A stretch of DNA of 51,157 bases, taken from positions 1 to 51,157 of the forward strand of contig CABXTC010000007.1 in assembly GCA_902515095.1 (NCBI GenBank). Direction: 5' to 3'. The translations under genes were made by a program, and so were the position numbers. The stretch comes from an uncultured Pelagibacteraceae bacterium. Lineage in GTDB: Bacteria > Pseudomonadota > Alphaproteobacteria > Pelagibacterales > Pelagibacteraceae. The notes beneath the pieces were generated by a model that saw only the letters and a list, made by a program, of their open reading frames with translations, made no database searches and was not told the origin of the DNA. Of the stretch, positions 8,091 to 17,620 are shown piece after piece. How positions within the stretch are numbered: position 1 is the first letter of the stretch; the number at the start of each line of letters is the position of its first letter.

Positions 8091-8714
8091 ATGGGAAAAT
8101 ACAAATTAACTTGGAGAGACCTATCTTGGAATGATTTTAAGACTTATCTTTTTGCTATGTTCAAAGCTTTCGTCCCTAAGGGGAAAATTAGTACCTTAGA
8201 TGAGCTTGAAACTTTTATTCAAACCAAATCTGCCTGGGTGAGTCAGGTTACTCTCTACGGCTATTTGAAAACAAGGATAGGGACTAGATATGTTCTTCAT
8301 TTTGAGAATGATACTTTTATGGACTCAGTTAACTTAGCTAAGTGGAATATTTATGCAGTTGCTCTTCAGGATCTGACATTTTTTACATTTTCAAAATTGA
8401 AAGCAAATTTTAATTATCAAGAAACTGAAAAAGCTAGAGAGATTTTTCTAAAGATTTTAGACGATGAAACTTCAAACAAAATGCCAATTGACATCTTAGA
8501 AAAAGCAAAAAAAAGTTTTGATGATAGATTACAGAAAATTGATTGGGTTAACTATCATATTGATCTTCCATTTAACCCCAGTGCTTTATCATTATATGAG
8601 TGGGCACCAATTGCAGAAGATTTAAAAAATTTAGATCGCAAAATAGTTCTCAACTCAGTGATTTTAAAATGGGATGTTGTAAAAAAAGAATTTAACGAAA
8701 GAATAAAGTTTTAA
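8091..8714 (+). CDS. Conserved hypothetical protein
   Basis: I do not recognise this family. The product is about 207 residues, soluble, with no signal peptide or membrane span and many aromatic residues ([41 protein letters not shown]). It is predicted mostly helical by residue pattern, with no cysteine-pair or nucleotide-binding motif. ATG 8091 has an AGGG six bases upstream; a GTG at 8070 in the same frame would add seven residues but has no ribosome site. It is the only plus-strand gene between the symporter and acetyl-CoA synthetase, diverging from one and overlapping the other tail-to-tail by 4 bp. Confidence 0.75.
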   Translation: MGKYKLTWRDLSWNDFKTYLFAMFKAFVPKGKISTLDELETFIQTKSAWVSQVTLYGYLKTRIGTRYVLHFENDTFMDSVNLAKWNIYAVALQDLTFFTFSKLKANFNYQETEKAREIFLKILDDETSNKMPIDILEKAKKSFDDRLQKIDWVNYHIDLPFNPSALSLYEWAPIAEDLKNLDRKIVLNSVILKWDVVKKEFNERIKF

Positions 8715-10801
8715 ATATTTTTTCTGTTTTCTACTAAACTATCAACTACACCTGGATCAGCAAGAGTAGTTGTATCACCTAGTTGTCCATGCTCATTTGC
8801 TGCAATTTTTCGTAAAATTCTTCTCATAATTTTTCCAGATCTTGTTTTTGGAAGCCCTGGTGTAAAATGAATTAGATCAGGTGTCGCTAAAGGTCCTATT
8901 TGTTTTCTCACCCAAAGCTTTAATTCTCTGTCAAGATCACCTGTCTCATTTTCACCTACATTGAGTGTGACGTAACAATATAAACCATTTCCTTTAATAT
9001 CATGAGGGTATCCAACAACTGCAGCTTCAGCTACTTTTGGATGAGCAACAAAAGCACTTTCAATTTCTGCGGTACCAAGATTGTGGCCAGAGACAATAAT
9101 TACATCATCAACTCTACCGGTTATCCAATAGTAACCGTCTTTATCTCTTTTACATCCGTCACCAGTAAAGTATTTTCCATCAAACTGTGAAAAATATGTA
9201 TCAATAAATCTTTTGTGATCACCGTAAACAGTTCGCATTTGACCAGGCCATGATTGAGCTATACAAAGTCTACCTTCACCCTCACCCTTTATTTCTTTAC
9301 CATCTTTATTAACTAAAACTGGTTTGATTCCATAAAAAGGTTTTGTTGCTGATCCTGGTTTAAGTGGAATGGCCCCAGTTTGCGGCGCTATTAAAATTCC
9401 CCCTGTCTCTGTCTGCCACCATGTATCGACTATAGGACATTTTGAATTGCCAACAGTTTTATAATACCACATCCAAGCCTCTGGATTTATAGGTTCTCCA
9501 ACAGTTCCTAGTAGTTTTAAGGATTTTCGAGAGGTTTTGTTAACTGGGCCATCACCTTCTCTCATCAAGGCCCTTATAGCGGTTGGTGCTGTATAAAAAG
9601 TATTTACTTTATATTTGTCTACTATCTGCCACCACCTCGAGCTATCAGGATAATTGGGAACACCTTCAAACATAATAGTGGTTGCACCATTAGCTAACGG
9701 TCCATAAATTATATAACTATGACCAGTTACCCATCCAATATCTGCTGTACACCAATAAATATCATTTGGTTTATAATTAAAAATATACTGATGAGTCATA
9801 GAAGCATAAACCATGTACCCCCCAGTGGTATGTAGAACCCCTTTAGGTTTTCCAGTTGATCCTGATGTATAAAGAATAAATAATGGATCCTCTGCACTCA
9901 TTTCCTCAGGCTCACAATAATTTGGGACATCTTTAATTAAATCGTGATACCAAACATCTCGATCTTCATTCCAGTAAACATAATTACCAGTCCTTTTTAC
10001 CACAATGCATTTTTTAACATCTGGGCAATTGGACAAAGCCTCATCCGTTGTTGCTTTAAGAGGAATAGTCTTGCCGCCCCTTATTCCTTCATCAGCAGTA
10101 ATTATGTATTCTGATTTACAATCATTCACTCTTCCCGAAATTGAATCTGCAGAGAAACCACCAAAAATTATTGAATGGATTGCACCTATTCTTGCACACG
10201 CCAACATTAAGATCGCCAGCTCAGGTATCATTGTAAGATAAATTGTGACACGATCACCTTTTTGTATACCTAGTTTTTTTAGACCATTAGCAGCTTTCGA
10301 AACTTTTTGATGCAACTGTTTATAAGAAATTTTTTGAGTATCTTTAGGATCATCTCCAACCCATATAATTGCAGTTTTATCTTTTTTATCCTTTAAATGA
10401 CGATCAATACAGTTAGCAGATGCATTCAACGTCCCGTCTTCAAACCATTTAATTTTAACCTCATCTTTACTATATTTTACATCTTTTATTTTTTTGTAAG
10501 GCTTAATCCAATTGATTCTTTTTCCCTCTTTTTTCCAAAACGAGTTATTATTTTTTATCGACTCAGAATATTTTTTTTGGTACTGAGATTTATTAGCTAA
10601 ACTTCTTTTTATCCATTCAGGTTTGGTTTTTATAATTTCTTCATTAAAGGATTTTTTTTCAATATTTTCTTTTATACGTTTTTTTGAAAGAGCTTTTTTA
10701 GTTTTTAATATTCTTTTCGATTTTCTTCTTTTTTTAAAAGATTTTTTTTTCTTTGTTCTTTTTTTAGTTTTCTTGTTTTTTGATTTCTTTTTTTTTGGCA
10801 T
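8711..10801 (-). CDS. acs: Acetyl-CoA synthetase with Lys/Arg-rich N-terminal tail
   Basis: The 696-residue protein makes acetyl-CoA from acetate, ATP and CoA through an acetyl-adenylate. The adenylation core has [11 protein letters not shown], a [10 protein letters not shown] motif and [20 protein letters not shown]. The C-terminal lysine in [11 protein letters not shown] is residue 657, the site regulated by acetylation in this family. Usual Acs is near 650 residues. The excess is at the front, where 30 of the first 50 residues are Lys or Arg. No internal ATG precedes the conserved part, and the ATG lies 4 bp after the upstream stop, so this start is likely real. The neighbouring symporter suggests an acetate uptake and activation unit. 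Confidence 0.95.
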   Translation of the reverse strand: MPKKKKSKNKKTKKRTKKKKSFKKRRKSKRILKTKKALSKKRIKENIEKKSFNEEIIKTKPEWIKRSLANKSQYQKKYSESIKNNNSFWKKEGKRINWIKPYKKIKDVKYSKDEVKIKWFEDGTLNASANCIDRHLKDKKDKTAIIWVGDDPKDTQKISYKQLHQKVSKAANGLKKLGIQKGDRVTIYLTMIPELAILMLACARIGAIHSIIFGGFSADSISGRVNDCKSEYIITADEGIRGGKTIPLKATTDEALSNCPDVKKCIVVKRTGNYVYWNEDRDVWYHDLIKDVPNYCEPEEMSAEDPLFILYTSGSTGKPKGVLHTTGGYMVYASMTHQYIFNYKPNDIYWCTADIGWVTGHSYIIYGPLANGATTIMFEGVPNYPDSSRWWQIVDKYKVNTFYTAPTAIRALMREGDGPVNKTSRKSLKLLGTVGEPINPEAWMWYYKTVGNSKCPIVDTWWQTETGGILIAPQTGAIPLKPGSATKPFYGIKPVLVNKDGKEIKGEGEGRLCIAQSWPGQMRTVYGDHKRFIDTYFSQFDGKYFTGDGCKRDKDGYYWITGRVDDVIIVSGHNLGTAEIESAFVAHPKVAEAAVVGYPHDIKGNGLYCYVTLNVGENETGDLDRELKLWVRKQIGPLATPDLIHFTPGLPKTRSGKIMRRILRKIAANEHGQLGDTTTLADPGVVDSLVENRKNI

Positions 10802-10805
10802 ATTT

Positions 10806-11219
10806 CTAATATTTACTCATTTTATTTAAAATCTTCCAGCTTTTAGAGTCAATAGGCATTACAGATAATCTGCTTTGTTTAATTAAAGATAAATGGCTTA
10901 AATCCTTGTTTTTTTTAATTTCCTCTAATGTTACTGGATAATTTAATTTTTTTAAAAATTTTACAGTTACAGCAACGAACTTGCCAGTTTTGTCCGTTTT
11001 GTCAATGTAATGTTCTTTTATGACTTCGACAATTCCTACGATTTCTTTTCCTATATTTGAGTGATAAAAGAAACATTGGTCTCCACTTTTCATGGCCTTG
11101 AGATTTTTAGCAGCTTGATAATTTCTAACACCGTCCCAGGGTGCACCTTTTTCACCAGCTTTTTTTTGTTGATCAATTGACCAAACATCAGGTTCAGATT
11201 TGATTAACCAGTATTTCAT
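10806..11219 (-). CDS. EVE domain protein (PUA-like fold)
   Basis: This 137-residue protein is a single EVE domain, starting [17 protein letters not shown] and containing [27 protein letters not shown] and EIVGIVEV. The WDGVRNYQA and FYHS segments line the presumed modified-base pocket in this family (THYN1 and bacterial relatives). EVE domains are thought to bind modified nucleotides in DNA or RNA; the bacterial role is not established. It lies 9 bp after tsaD and 4 bp before acs on the same strand, so the three may form one transcript. The link to tRNA-modifying TsaD is suggestive only. Confidence 0.9.
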   Translation of the reverse strand: MKYWLIKSEPDVWSIDQQKKAGEKGAPWDGVRNYQAAKNLKAMKSGDQCFFYHSNIGKEIVGIVEVIKEHYIDKTDKTGKFVAVTVKFLKKLNYPVTLEEIKKNKDLSHLSLIKQSRLSVMPIDSKSWKILNKMSKY

Positions 11220-11228
11220 TTAATAAAA

Positions 11229-12302
11229 TTATAAGCTCACTCCAGCACCTTTTAGAAAAGCAGCATTTTCATCTAAAGGCCACCTTGGTTTTGCGGGAGC
11301 ATCTAAATTACTAAATTGTTTCAATTTGAATTTTTCTAATCCTACCATTGCAATCATTGCCGCATTATCTCCACATAATTCAATGGGTGGAAAGACTGGT
11401 GCATAGTTTTCTTCTTTACAAAGCTGCAATAACATATTTCTAATTTCTTTATTTGCAGCAACTCCACCTGCAACAACAAATTTTTTTTCTTTTGGTTTAA
11501 TTTCTTTTTCAAATTCACCAAAAGCTATTTTTGTTTTTTTCTTTAAAATTTCAATGACCGTTTTTTGAAAAGATGCAGCAAGATCAAATTTTTCTTGATC
11601 AGTCTTAATTTTTTTAGTTATTTTCAGTATTGCTGTTTTAAGTCCTGCAAAAGATAAATTACATCCACCTTTGTTAAAAATTGGTTTTGGTAGATTGTAT
11701 TTATTTGAGTCCCCTTTTCTTGCCATAACTTCTATTTGAGGACCACCAGGAAATTCAATTTCTAATAATTTTGCAGTTTTATCAAATGCTTCTCCAATAG
11801 CATCATCAATAGTTGTTCCGAATCTTTTATATTTACCCAAATTTTTAACACCTAAGTATTGCGAGTGACCTCCTGAAATTAATAATAGTAAATATGGATA
11901 ATCTAATTCTGAGTTTAATTTTGGACTTAAGGCATGACCTTCCAAATGATTTACTGCTATAAATGGTTTATTTAAGGAAGCAGCAAATGCTTTTCCAAAA
12001 CTTAATCCAACCGAAAGACAAACAATTAATCCAGGTCCAGCTGTCGATGCAACTGCATCTATATCACAAATATTTATTCCACTATCATCAATAGCTTTTT
12101 GAACAATCCAATCAATTTTTTCGATGTGTGATCTAGCAGCAAGTTCGGGAACAACTCCACCAAATTCTTTGTGAACATCTACTTGGCTTGACACAATATT
12201 TGATAAGACAATAGGATTTCCTTGGTTATTTTCAGAGATAATCGATGCAGCTGTTTCATCACAACTAGACTCTATTCCTAGAATTAAGGGTTTTTTACTC
12301 AT
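11229..12302 (-). CDS. tsaD: tRNA threonylcarbamoyladenosine biosynthesis protein TsaD
   Basis: This 357-residue ASKHA-fold enzyme transfers threonylcarbamoyl from its adenylate to A37 of ANN-reading tRNAs. It begins LGIESSCDETAASII, carries the metal-binding HLEGH at residues 119-123, then LLLISGGHSQYL, the GEAFDKTAKLL segment, and the late VAGGVAANKEIR and CGDNAAMIA. Length and motifs are normal. It is the first gene of a minus-strand run with the EVE protein and acs, diverging from hemC across 56 bp. A 7-bp inverted repeat overlaps its start codon. Confidence 0.97.
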   Translation of the reverse strand: MSKKPLILGIESSCDETAASIISENNQGNPIVLSNIVSSQVDVHKEFGGVVPELAARSHIEKIDWIVQKAIDDSGINICDIDAVASTAGPGLIVCLSVGLSFGKAFAASLNKPFIAVNHLEGHALSPKLNSELDYPYLLLLISGGHSQYLGVKNLGKYKRFGTTIDDAIGEAFDKTAKLLEIEFPGGPQIEVMARKGDSNKYNLPKPIFNKGGCNLSFAGLKTAILKITKKIKTDQEKFDLAASFQKTVIEILKKKTKIAFGEFEKEIKPKEKKFVVAGGVAANKEIRNMLLQLCKEENYAPVFPPIELCGDNAAMIAMVGLEKFKLKQFSNLDAPAKPRWPLDENAAFLKGAGVSL

Positions 12303-12339
12303 TCAAATACTTTTGAATAATTGTACAATCTCAGTACAA
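12301..12339. promoter_or_regulatory. Two inverted repeats in the tsaD/hemC divergent spacer
   Basis: ATTCAAA-tact-TTTGAAT (12301-12318) is a 7-bp dyad whose end overlaps the tsaD start codon. TTGTAC-aatctca-GTACAA (12321-12339) is a 6-bp dyad 2 bp further on. Both lie in the 56-bp spacer that must hold promoters for both genes. They may be operators, or, in the tsaD mRNA, a hairpin masking the start. No regulator can be named. Confidence 0.4.
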
Positions 12340-12358
12340 AAAAGAAATAAATTTATTA

Positions 12359-13276
12359 ATGAATAAAAAAATTACAATTGGGTCTAGAGGTAGTAAATTA
12401 GCATTACTTTATGCACAAAAAGCTAAGGATGTTATTATCCAAAAAACTAACTTAAGTGACATGGAGATTACTATTAAAACAATAACTACCAAAGGTGACC
12501 AAGTTAAAAACCAACGCCTATCTGAATTTGGAGGTAAAGGTTTGTTTTCAAGTAATATAGAAAAAGAACTTAAGGATAATAATATAGATATAGCAGTTCA
12601 TGCTCTTAAAGATCTACCAGCTATTGAAACAGATGGTTTATTAACTGATGCGTTTTTAGAAAGAAATGATCCAAAAGAAATATTAATTTCTAAAAATAAA
12701 AAAAAATTAAAAGAATTAGATCTAAAATCAGTTATAGGAACATCTTCATACAGAAGAGAATTTCAAATAAAAAAAATAAGACCTGATGTAAATTGTAAAC
12801 TTATAAGAGGAAATATAGATACGAGGATAAAAAAATTAAAAGAAGGTAGTTATGACGCAATAATTTTATCTTTAGCAGGAATAAAATATTTAGAGCTTGA
12901 AAATGAAATCTCTGAAATATTTACAACTGAAGAAATAATTCCAAGTGCGGGGCAAGGAATAATCGCACTTCAATGTAGGAAAAATGATCAAAAAATTTTT
13001 TCTATTTTGAAAAAGGTTAACCACGAAGAGACTTATAAAAGAGCTCATGCAGAGAGAAATATTTTGAAAGTTTTAGAAGGTGATTGTGAAACCGCAGTAG
13101 GTGTACATTCTGTAATTGACGGACAGAATATTATAATTGAGGCAGAACTTTTTTCTTACGATGGTTCAAAAAGATTTTATGAAAAAAAAACTCAAAAAAT
13201 TGAAAAATTCAGAGAAATTGGAAAAGAAATTGGGCAAATTTTAAAAATTAAATCAAATAATTCTTATAAAAAATAA
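12359..13276 (+). CDS. hemC: Porphobilinogen deaminase (hydroxymethylbilane synthase)
   Basis: This 305-residue enzyme joins four porphobilinogens into hydroxymethylbilane for haem synthesis. It has the N-terminal IGSRGSKLAL, the central VAHALKDLP with catalytic Asp, IGTSSYRR and RGNIDTR. The cofactor-bearing cysteine is C243 in LEGDCETAVGVH, which carries the dipyrromethane. It is the first gene of a plus-strand run; hemD starts 1 bp after its stop. Haem made here would feed the cytochrome c maturation system encoded at 30-34 kb. Confidence 0.97.
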   Translation: MNKKITIGSRGSKLALLYAQKAKDVIIQKTNLSDMEITIKTITTKGDQVKNQRLSEFGGKGLFSSNIEKELKDNNIDIAVHALKDLPAIETDGLLTDAFLERNDPKEILISKNKKKLKELDLKSVIGTSSYRREFQIKKIRPDVNCKLIRGNIDTRIKKLKEGSYDAIILSLAGIKYLELENEISEIFTTEEIIPSAGQGIIALQCRKNDQKIFSILKKVNHEETYKRAHAERNILKVLEGDCETAVGVHSVIDGQNIIIEAELFSYDGSKRFYEKKTQKIEKFREIGKEIGQILKIKSNNSYKK

Positions 13277-13277
13277 T

Positions 13278-13976
13278 ATGCACATTTTATTAACTAGACC
13301 TCTTGAAGATTCTTTAGAAATAATTCTAAAATTTAAATCACTAGGTCATCAAGTTTCACATCTTCCTTTATTAGATATAGAAAAAATAAGATATGAAGAA
13401 ATTAGATTTTCTGATTATGGTGGAATTATTTTTACAAGTGCAAATGCAGTAAAATTTTTAGATTTTGATAAAATAAATAAAAATATTTTGTGTTTTTGCG
13501 TTGGTGATATAACTGAAAACAAAGCGAGAAGTGCTGGTTTTCAAAATACGATCGCCGCTGAGGGGAATGTTTCAAATTTAAAAGAATTAATTCTACAGAA
13601 TTATGAAACTAAAGATAAACCACTTCTCTACATTAGTGGTGAAATAGTATCAGCTGATTTAGATCAGCAGCTATCAAATGAAGGTTATAATGTTAAAAGA
13701 ATAATAAATTATAAGGTTAAATATAATTCCAAATTTAATGATAATTTTATTGAAGGATTGAAAGCAAACAAGCCAGATATAGTATATATTTATTCTCAAA
13801 ATAGTGCTTCTAGTTTTTTAAATTTTATTAAAATTAATCAAACAGAAAATATATGGATGAATACAAATTTAATGTGTATAGGTGAAAAAACTTCGTCTAT
13901 ATTGAACGAAATTAAATGGAAAAAAATATTTCTTTTTAATCCTGGAGAAGAAGAGTTTTTGTTATATAAAATCTAA
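13278..13976 (+). CDS. hemD: Uroporphyrinogen-III synthase
   Basis: This 232-residue protein cyclises hydroxymethylbilane to uroporphyrinogen III. The family is poorly conserved, but the start ILLTRPLEDS, the GGIIFTSANAVKF strand-helix, CVGDITENKARSAGF, LYISGEIVSADL and the late DIVYIYSQNSASSF fit the HemD two-lobed fold. Position directly after hemC, 1 bp apart, settles the call. The next gene begins 2 bp after its stop, so it sits inside a tight operon. Confidence 0.92.
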   Translation: MHILLTRPLEDSLEIILKFKSLGHQVSHLPLLDIEKIRYEEIRFSDYGGIIFTSANAVKFLDFDKINKNILCFCVGDITENKARSAGFQNTIAAEGNVSNLKELILQNYETKDKPLLYISGEIVSADLDQQLSNEGYNVKRIINYKVKYNSKFNDNFIEGLKANKPDIVYIYSQNSASSFLNFIKINQTENIWMNTNLMCIGEKTSSILNEIKWKKIFLFNPGEEEFLLYKI

Positions 13977-13978
13977 AT

Positions 13979-15064
13979 ATGGAAATAATAGACAATTTTT
14001 CAGAAGTATTTTTATCTGTATGGAATAAAGGAATTCTTGGAGTAGATATTTTTCAAATTTTAATCGGAATTGGAATATTTTTAATTTTTTTAATATTTAG
14101 AGGATTGATTAGTAAGCTTATCATTAAAAAATTAGAAATAATTTCTAAAAGAACGACAAACAAATTAGATGACACATTCGTTTCTGCTTTGATAGGACCA
14201 GCTAGATTTTTACCAATTGTTTTAGGATTTTTTATAGCAAGTTACTACATGACTTTTTCCACCGAAGGCAGGGAGGTTGTCGACACAATTAATAGAACTT
14301 TAATTACTATTTTAATTTTTTGGGTGATACATCAAATTATTGAACCAGTGTCCTATATTTTAAGTGGACTTGATAAACTTTTGACAAGAGAGTTGATTGG
14401 TTGGATTATTAAATCACTTAAAATACTAATTTTCATTTTAGGTCTTGCGGCAGTGTTGGAATTATGGGGAATAAAGATTGGACCAATTATAGCAGGTCTG
14501 GGTTTGTTTGGTGTGGCAGTTGCCTTAGGTGCTCAAGATTTATTTAAAAATTTAATTTCAGGTATTTTGGTTTTAGTTGAAAAGAGATTTAAAATAGGTG
14601 ACTGGATCTTAGTAGATGGCATCATAGAAGGCATAGTCGAAAAGATAGGATTTAGGTCCACGACAATAAGAAAGTTTGATAAATCATTAGCAATTATTCC
14701 AAACTTTCAATTTGCTGAAAATGCTGTTGTTAATGTTAGTGAAACATCAAATTGGTTAATAAGTTGGATTATAACTCTTCAATATGACACGACAGTTGAT
14801 CAATTAAAAACGATTAGAAATGAAATTGAAGATCACATCCAAAAAAGTGAAGACTTTAATACCAGTATAGGAATTGCAGTGAGAGTTGATAAGTTTTCTG
14901 ATAGTTCAATTGATATGTATGTTCGTTGTTTTACAAAATCAGATAGTTGGAATGAGTGGTTATCAGTAAAAGAAAAATTGGCTATAGAAATAAAAAAAAT
15001 AGTTGAAAAAAATAAGGCCTCTTTTGCATTTCCTAGCTCATCTATCTACATTGAAAAAAAATGA
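13979..15064 (+). CDS. MscS-family mechanosensitive ion channel
   Basis: This 361-residue membrane protein has about five hydrophobic segments and then an MscS domain. The pore-helix region reads GLGLFGVAVALGAQDLFKN, followed by the beta domain with VEKRFKIGDWILV and GIVEKIGFRSTTIRKFD. Such channels open under membrane tension and release solutes after osmotic downshift. It follows hemD by 2 bp, and its stop overlaps the yggT start as ATGA. Pairing with YggT, itself tied to osmotic behaviour in some bacteria, suggests a shared membrane-stress role. Confidence 0.93.
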   Translation: MEIIDNFSEVFLSVWNKGILGVDIFQILIGIGIFLIFLIFRGLISKLIIKKLEIISKRTTNKLDDTFVSALIGPARFLPIVLGFFIASYYMTFSTEGREVVDTINRTLITILIFWVIHQIIEPVSYILSGLDKLLTRELIGWIIKSLKILIFILGLAAVLELWGIKIGPIIAGLGLFGVAVALGAQDLFKNLISGILVLVEKRFKIGDWILVDGIIEGIVEKIGFRSTTIRKFDKSLAIIPNFQFAENAVVNVSETSNWLISWIITLQYDTTVDQLKTIRNEIEDHIQKSEDFNTSIGIAVRVDKFSDSSIDMYVRCFTKSDSWNEWLSVKEKLAIEIKKIVEKNKASFAFPSSSIYIEKK

Positions 15065-15351
15065 TAGCTGTCTTTTACTTAGCTTTACAAATATTAAAGC
15101 TATACTCATATGTTGTTATTGCAAACGTAATTGTTAGTTGGTTAATCGCTTTTAATATTTTGAATACTCAAAATAGATTTGTTTACTCTATTTTAGAATT
15201 AACTTATCGTTTAACAGATCCTATACTCAATAAAATTAGACGTTTTTTGCCAAATTTAGGATCTTTAGATATTTCACCAATAATATTACTTCTATTGATT
15301 TGGTTTATAGAAATGTGTATGAAACTTTACATTGCACCATTAATATTTTAA
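15061..15351 (+). CDS. YggT family membrane protein
   Basis: This 96-residue protein has two membrane spans, at about residues 4-32 and 68-94, joined by LTYRLTDPILNKIRRFLPNL, the characteristic YggT linker with its DP-x-x-x-x-I-R-R element. The precise function is unknown. The start ATG overlaps the mscS stop by 4 bp (ATGA), and folD begins 4 bp after its stop. It is the clearer of two YggT-type genes in the window. Confidence 0.85.
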   Translation: MIAVFYLALQILKLYSYVVIANVIVSWLIAFNILNTQNRFVYSILELTYRLTDPILNKIRRFLPNLGSLDISPIILLLLIWFIEMCMKLYIAPLIF

Positions 15352-15355
15352 ATTT

Positions 15356-16201
15356 ATGATTTTAATTGACGGAAAAAAAGCAGCAGCTGAATTAAGAGAA
15401 GAACTCAGGCTAGAAGTAATAGAATTAAAAAATAAATTTAACAAAATACCGGGTTTAACAGTTATTTTGATTGGGGATCTTGCCCCCAGCCAAATATATG
15501 TAAGAAATAAAGAAAAGTCTGCCAAGGAAGTTGGTCTTAATTCAGAAGTAATTAAGTATCCAGACTCTGTGGAAGAGAAAATTATTCTAAATAAAATAGA
15601 TGAGTTGAATAAAAAGGATAGCGTTTCAGGTATTTTAGTTCAATTACCACTTCCAAAACACATCGATAAACAAAAAATTATTGAAGCAATTCATCCATCA
15701 AAGGATGTTGATGGATTTCATCCTATGAATGTTGGAAATCTTTCGTCAGGCTATGAAAGTTCTGTGCCTTGTACTCCGCTAGGGTGTTATTTATTGATTA
15801 AAAAAATTGAGCCAAATTTGAGTGGCAAAAAAGCTGTTGTGGTTGGTAGATCAAATTTAAATGGAAAACCAATGACTCAACTTCTTTTAAAAGAAAATTG
15901 TACAGTGACAATTACTCATTCAAAAACGAAAGATCTTAAGGCTGAGTGTCTAGAAGCAGATATTATTATTGCTGCAGTCGGTATTCCTGAACTTGTTAAA
16001 GGAGATTGGGTTAAAAAAGATACAATTGTCATTGATGTTGGAATTAATAAAACAGAAAACGGAATTGTCGGGGACGTGGCATTTGATGAAGTCTCAAAAA
16101 ATGCTAAAGCTTTAACGCCAGTTCCAGGTGGTGTGGGACCAATGACTATTGCTTGTTTGTTAAAAAATACTGTAGAGTGTTTCAAAAGATCGCAACTTTA
16201 A
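15356..16201 (+). CDS. folD: Bifunctional methylene-THF dehydrogenase / methenyl-THF cyclohydrolase
   Basis: This 281-residue protein interconverts 5,10-methylene-THF and 10-formyl-THF using NADP. It has VILIGDLAPSQIYVRNKEKSA with the catalytic Tyr and Lys, GILVQLPLPKHID, KDVDGFHPMN, the nucleotide-binding VVVGRSNLNGKP and the closing PVPGGVGPMTIACLL. Length is normal for the family. It is the last large gene of the hemC-hemD-mscS-yggT-folD run. The 10-formyl-THF it supplies is used by PurH, also in this window. Confidence 0.97.
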   Translation: MILIDGKKAAAELREELRLEVIELKNKFNKIPGLTVILIGDLAPSQIYVRNKEKSAKEVGLNSEVIKYPDSVEEKIILNKIDELNKKDSVSGILVQLPLPKHIDKQKIIEAIHPSKDVDGFHPMNVGNLSSGYESSVPCTPLGCYLLIKKIEPNLSGKKAVVVGRSNLNGKPMTQLLLKENCTVTITHSKTKDLKAECLEADIIIAAVGIPELVKGDWVKKDTIVIDVGINKTENGIVGDVAFDEVSKNAKALTPVPGGVGPMTIACLLKNTVECFKRSQL

Positions 16202-16237
16202 TATTATAATCCACATAATTATTTGTTAGTTTAGGCT

Positions 16238-16441
16238 GTGAAAAAACCAAAGTATCCATATAGAATTGCTATTTTATTATTAATCTTAACAGTTCCCCCA
16301 ATAGGAGCCACGCAATTAGGCTGGTACTTACATGATCAACAAACAGGGTTTGATTATGGTATGATAGTAGGTACATTTTCAGTAATATATGCTGCCTGGC
16401 TCATGTATGAAAAAAATTGGAGAGAAGAGGATGATGATTAA
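16238..16441 (+). CDS. Small membrane protein of unknown function
   Basis: This 67-residue protein has two hydrophobic spans (about residues 10-29 and 39-56) and an acidic tail ending EEDDD. It uses a GTG start; the frame is closed just upstream and no better ATG exists. I do not recognise the family. It sits 36 bp after folD and 3 bp before the SHOCT-domain gene, so those two small membrane proteins are probably made together. Confidence 0.6.
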   Translation: MKKPKYPYRIAILLLILTVPPIGATQLGWYLHDQQTGFDYGMIVGTFSVIYAAWLMYEKNWREEDDD

Positions 16442-16444
16442 GTA

Positions 16445-16711
16445 ATGGAAAAATTAATTTTTTTTGGACTAGTAATTCCTATTTTATTTTTTGTTTTATA
16501 CTTAGGCACGAGAGCTATCATGAGTGGTGTTAGCGCGAAACAAGCTAATCAGGAAAACAAAGATGAGAATGAAATAGATAATAATATCGAAGAAACAAAC
16601 ACTGATAAATCTTTAAGTGAAGAGTTGGAGAAACTTAATACATTAAAAGAAAGTGGTGTATTGACCCAAGATGAATTTGAAAAAGCAAAAAATAAGTTAT
16701 TAAATAATTAA
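16445..16711 (+). CDS. Membrane-anchored SHOCT-domain protein
   Basis: This 88-residue protein has an N-terminal membrane span (about residues 3-24), a polar Asn/Glu-rich linker, and a C-terminal SHOCT motif, LEKLNTLKESGVLTQDEFEK, a short helical unit often at protein ends and thought to mediate oligomerisation. The SHOCT part would face the cytoplasm. It is 3 bp after the preceding small membrane gene and converges with the DMT transporter gene with 2 bp between the ends. Confidence 0.75.
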   Translation: MEKLIFFGLVIPILFFVLYLGTRAIMSGVSAKQANQENKDENEIDNNIEETNTDKSLSEELEKLNTLKESGVLTQDEFEKAKNKLLNN

Positions 16712-16713
16712 AT

Positions 16714-17613
16714 TTAAACCGATCTAGTTAAAAGCAATAAAGTTGCACCAGTTATAAATATTAAAATACCTAAAATTTCGATAAAAGTTATTTTCTCTTT
16801 AAAAAGATATTTTGAAGATATGTAACTAAAAAATATTTCAATTTGACCAACAGCTCTGACAAAAGATGCTTGAATTAAGGTGAAAGCAAAAAACCACGAT
16901 AGTGTAGCTAAAAAACCAGCTAATCCTGTTAAACAGATCTCAAATTTATTATCATAAAATTTTTTAAATTCTGATTTTTCAAAAATGATAAGGTAAGCAC
17001 TTACGATTACTGTTTGAATTACTAAAGCAAAAAAAACTGTTGTGAGTGCTTTATCAAAATTAGAGGAGAAATTTTCAAGTGTAAGTGCTGCAGCCCTAAA
17101 ATAAACAACACTAAGACCCAATAAAAGACCTGCTCCTAATCCAATAAGAGTTACTTTTGAAAAGAAATTTTTGAAAAATAACTTATAATCTTTTATAGAA
17201 ATAATAATTACCCCAAGTGTTGCAATTATAATTCCAAAAACACCAAGTAAATTAAGTTCATCTTTTAATATGATATACTCAAAAATAGCAATTTGAATAA
17301 CTTCTGTTTTACTTAATGATGTACCTACAACAAAATTTGAAAATCTAAAAAGATATAATAGCGTAATTGTAAATGTAACTTGTAAAATAGACCCTAAAAA
17401 AGTAAAAAAAATGAAGTTAGTTTGATCTAAAACTTCTGAAATAATATTAAAATCATTAAAAAGAAAAAATAATATAAGTGCAAACGGCAAAGCAAAAGCA
17501 AATCTTACGTATGCTGAAGCAACCAATGATAAATCTTTATTTAATTTTTTCTGTAATGAAGTTCTTAGATTTTGAAAAAAAGCTGCTAAAATTGTAAAAA
17601 TGACCCAATTCAT
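16714..17613 (-). CDS. EamA/DMT family transporter
   Basis: This 299-residue protein has ten predicted membrane spans arranged as two EamA repeats, the plan of drug/metabolite exporters. It begins MNWVIFTILAAFFQNLRTSL, with the first repeat ending near residue 138 (GIIIATLGVIIIS) and the second near the C-terminus (FLEGI-type element IEILGILIFITGATLLL). The substrate cannot be inferred. A second DMT gene is at 45263-46168. It lies downstream of the sugar dehydrogenase gene, separated by an 11-bp inverted repeat. Confidence 0.85.
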   Translation of the reverse strand: MNWVIFTILAAFFQNLRTSLQKKLNKDLSLVASAYVRFAFALPFALILFFLFNDFNIISEVLDQTNFIFFTFLGSILQVTFTITLLYLFRFSNFVVGTSLSKTEVIQIAIFEYIILKDELNLLGVFGIIIATLGVIIISIKDYKLFFKNFFSKVTLIGLGAGLLLGLSVVYFRAAALTLENFSSNFDKALTTVFFALVIQTVIVSAYLIIFEKSEFKKFYDNKFEICLTGLAGFLATLSWFFAFTLIQASFVRAVGQIEIFFSYISSKYLFKEKITFIEILGILIFITGATLLLLTRSV

Positions 17614-17620
17614 AAATTTA

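Noticed and set aside
10397..10829. Plus-strand frames rich in Phe over the start of acs
   Set aside because: They are the complement of Lys codons in the acs N-terminal tail and have no ribosome site or family match.
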